DNA of 64,000 bases from Hydrogenophaga flava NBRC 102514. GTDB taxonomy: Bacteria > Pseudomonadota > Gammaproteobacteria > Burkholderiales > Burkholderiaceae_C. The notes beneath the pieces are model-generated. The model was not told the origin of the DNA, did not search any database, and saw only the letters and a program-made list of their open reading frames with translations. Positions 62,734 through 64,000 of the stretch are shown in pieces (position 1 is the stretch's first letter; every line of letters starts with the position of its first letter). The stretch lies in contig NZ_BCTF01000008.1 in the NCBI RefSeq assembly GCF_001571145.1, forward strand, positions 1-64,000, read 5' to 3'. The translations under genes were made by a program, and so were the position numbers.

Positions 62734-63582
62734 TCAGCCCCGCTTCTGGATCGTGCGCTTGAAGTAGCGCTCGCGCACGCGGCGCGCCGTGCGCCAGAGC
62801 ACCGGAGGCGCGAAATCCTGGCCCAGGCGCCACATCACGCCGGAGAAGCTCTCCTCCGGCCGCGACTTGAAGATCGTGGTGTGGATGCCGTCCGCTTCGC
62901 CTTTCGGACGCCCGTTGGTGTAGTAATAGAGCGCCAGGGACTTGCGGGTCATGTCTTCCGGACAGTTCAGGGGATCTGGATGACCGTGGAAGGAGTCGCT
63001 GGTGGTGGTGAAGATCGCCAGGCGGTTGAACACCGGCAGGATCTTGTCGCCGCAGAACTTGGTGTCCTTGTCCCACAGCTCGAGGTAGCCACCGTACTCC
63101 TCTTTCCAGTCCTTGTTCAGGTACAGCAGGACGTTGATGCGGCGATCCAGGAAGGTGCTGTCGTGCTTGTTGAAGTCGGCGTGCAGCTTCAGCAGGCCTC
63201 CGCGACGGATCTGGTGCAGGCCGCCCCCGCGCAACAGCGGGTCGGGAATCAGATTGTCGATGCCGGTGAGTTTCTCGAGGAATTGCAGGAACGGGATCGA
63301 GTGGAACTGGTAGAACAGCTGACGGGTCACAGGGCCGAACTGGGTTTCGTCCGCGCACACCAGCTTGATCTCGGTCTGGCGGTTGTAGTTGTGCCAGTCG
63401 ATATCGGCGGGCTTCGGAAACTCCGCCAGCACGGCCTCGGCCACATCCGGTGGCAGAAAGTTGTCCAGGTGGATGTGGGGGAAAGGATCGCCATTGGCGT
63501 ACCGATCCGCGTTATCCGCAGCCAGTTGAAGGTACTTGGGATCGTCAAACACAAAACGATCGCTCAGATCCACGGTGGACAT
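62734..63582 (-). CDS. 2-oxoglutarate/Fe(II)-dependent oxygenase (prolyl-4-hydroxylase-like)
   Basis: A 282-residue protein of the 2OG-FeII_Oxy_3 fold. The metal ligands are His134 and Asp136 (KLHADFNKHD) and a distal His (His199 or His201 in SFHGHPDP); Arg213 in MTRKSLALYYYT should bind 2-oxoglutarate. The substrate is unknown; relatives often occur with glycan or secondary-metabolite genes, but none are adjacent. The ATG at 63582 has GAGGAG spaced 9 nt and is preferred over the ATG two codons earlier. Confidence 0.85.
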   Translation of the reverse strand: MSTVDLSDRFVFDDPKYLQLAADNADRYANGDPFPHIHLDNFLPPDVAEAVLAEFPKPADIDWHNYNRQTEIKLVCADETQFGPVTRQLFYQFHSIPFLQFLEKLTGIDNLIPDPLLRGGGLHQIRRGGLLKLHADFNKHDSTFLDRRINVLLYLNKDWKEEYGGYLELWDKDTKFCGDKILPVFNRLAIFTTTSDSFHGHPDPLNCPEDMTRKSLALYYYTNGRPKGEADGIHTTIFKSRPEESFSGVMWRLGQDFAPPVLWRTARRVRERYFKRTIQKRG

Positions 63583-63643
63583 GTCCATGCGCTCCTCGGG
63601 AAGGGGTCGGGTCAATCCGACAAACCCATCGATGCTAGGTTGC

Positions 63644-63668
63644 AAGACTTAAGGTGCGTTTAAGTCTT
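63644..63668. repeat. Inverted repeat between the kinase and oxygenase genes
   Basis: The 9-bp arms aagacttaa (63644-63652) and ttaagtctt (63660-63668) flank 7 nt, 62-86 bp upstream of the oxygenase start and downstream of the kinase stop. Without a T run it is more like an operator than a terminator. Confidence 0.45.
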
Positions 63669-63703
63669 CAGTTGCCTGGACCTGCCGCATCTTTGTTCAG
63701 ATA

Positions 63704-64000
63704 TCAAACTGGGGATGTGGGCACCTGCGGCAGCGCAATGCAGAACGTGGCGAGCTCACCGCCGTGGCGGTGCACGATGCGCTGCACCGTCGCCAGACCG
63801 ATGCCGATGCCGGGAAACTGGTCATCCCGGTGCAGCCGCTGGAACGGTTGGAACAGGCGGTTCGCGTGGGCCATGTCGAAGCCCGCACCGTTGTCCGAGA
63901 CGCAGATGCCATGCAGCCCATTGAGGTCCCCCGCATACACACGGATCTCTGGGTCCGGCGTTGAGCCGGTGTACTTCCAGGCGTTGTCCAGCAGATTGGT
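63704..64000 (-). CDS. Sensor histidine kinase, C-terminal part (partial at window edge)
   Basis: Ninety-eight residues of a HATPase_c domain run off the window. The N box (TNLLDNAWKYTG), G1 (VSDNGAGFDM), F box (LFQPFQRLH) and G2 (GIGIGLATVQRIVHRHGGE) are clear. After HGGE the protein goes straight to LATFCIALP; the usual WAExxxxxGA stretch of about ten residues before ATF is missing, so the domain looks shortened at its last strands. The N-terminal sensor and phospho-acceptor His lie outside the window. Confidence 0.88.
   Translation of the reverse strand, partial: TNLLDNAWKYTGSTPDPEIRVYAGDLNGLHGICVSDNGAGFDMAHANRLFQPFQRLHRDDQFPGIGIGLATVQRIVHRHGGELATFCIALPQVPTSPV

Overview
The window is a high-GC chromosomal segment of a betaproteobacterium. 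The gene order ndk-rlmN-pilF-rodZ-ispG-hisS-yfgM-bamB-der-hfq-hflX-hflK-hflC-DUF2065-hisZ-purA, the sucA-sucB-lpd-zapE block and the divergent rluD/bamD pair are typical of Burkholderiales. Protein texture points to Comamonadaceae (Hydrogenophaga or Acidovorax-like); the genus is an inference. Coding density is high, gene overlaps are common, and I see no rRNA, tRNA, CRISPR array, transposase or phage gene.

Layout. 1-7000: tail of an unknown gene, a YgiQ radical-SAM protein, a GAF-domain protein, then a catabolic group (class A flavin monooxygenase, DUF2783 partner, LuxR-type regulator, divergent crotonase). 7166-16384: a cell-envelope region with a bactofilin, a GspA/ExeA-type ATPase with GspB, a GT-C glycosyltransferase and a methyltransferase, then (after a 361-bp AT-richer gap) a five-gene chain linked by four 4-bp overlaps: UDP-glucuronate decarboxylase, polyprenyl-phosphate-type GT2, GtrA flippase, a three-helix membrane protein with a winged-helix-like tail, and an ABC ATPase lacking the catalytic glutamate. 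16400-21811: a beta-oxidation island (acyl-CoA dehydrogenase; divergent thiolase, FadB-type bifunctional enzyme, FabG-type reductase). 21839-29365: two half-size chromate transporters, a Yip1 protein and lipoprotein, rlmB, the divergent ybbA-like/tesA pair, mnmH, a small charged protein and a MetC-type enzyme.

29371-49871: the housekeeping superblock on the minus strand (purine salvage and synthesis, hisZ, HflKC protease control, HflX, Hfq, Der, Bam complex, HisS, IspG, RodZ, PilF, RlmN, Ndk, RluB, ScpB, RluD), with bamD divergent. 49962-57593: PP2C phosphatase, ZapE and the 2-oxoglutarate dehydrogenase operon with strong hairpins in both intercistronic gaps. 57836-64000: ArsR and TetR regulators, propionyl-CoA synthetase, isochorismatase-family hydrolase, NlpC/P60 peptidase, 2OG-Fe(II) oxygenase, and the 3' end of a histidine kinase with an apparently shortened ATPase domain.

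The most novel-looking part is 10155-16384. Sugar-nucleotide synthesis (UXS), a GT2 that could load the pentose onto undecaprenyl phosphate, a GtrA flippase and a GT-C transferase together could make a periplasmic glycosylation pathway. It carries two uncharacterised additions: the membrane/winged-helix protein and a naturally hydrolysis-deficient-looking ABC ATPase. Several clear DNA palindromes (17605-17657, 60271-60286, 61848-61862, 5185-5206) give testable operator predictions.
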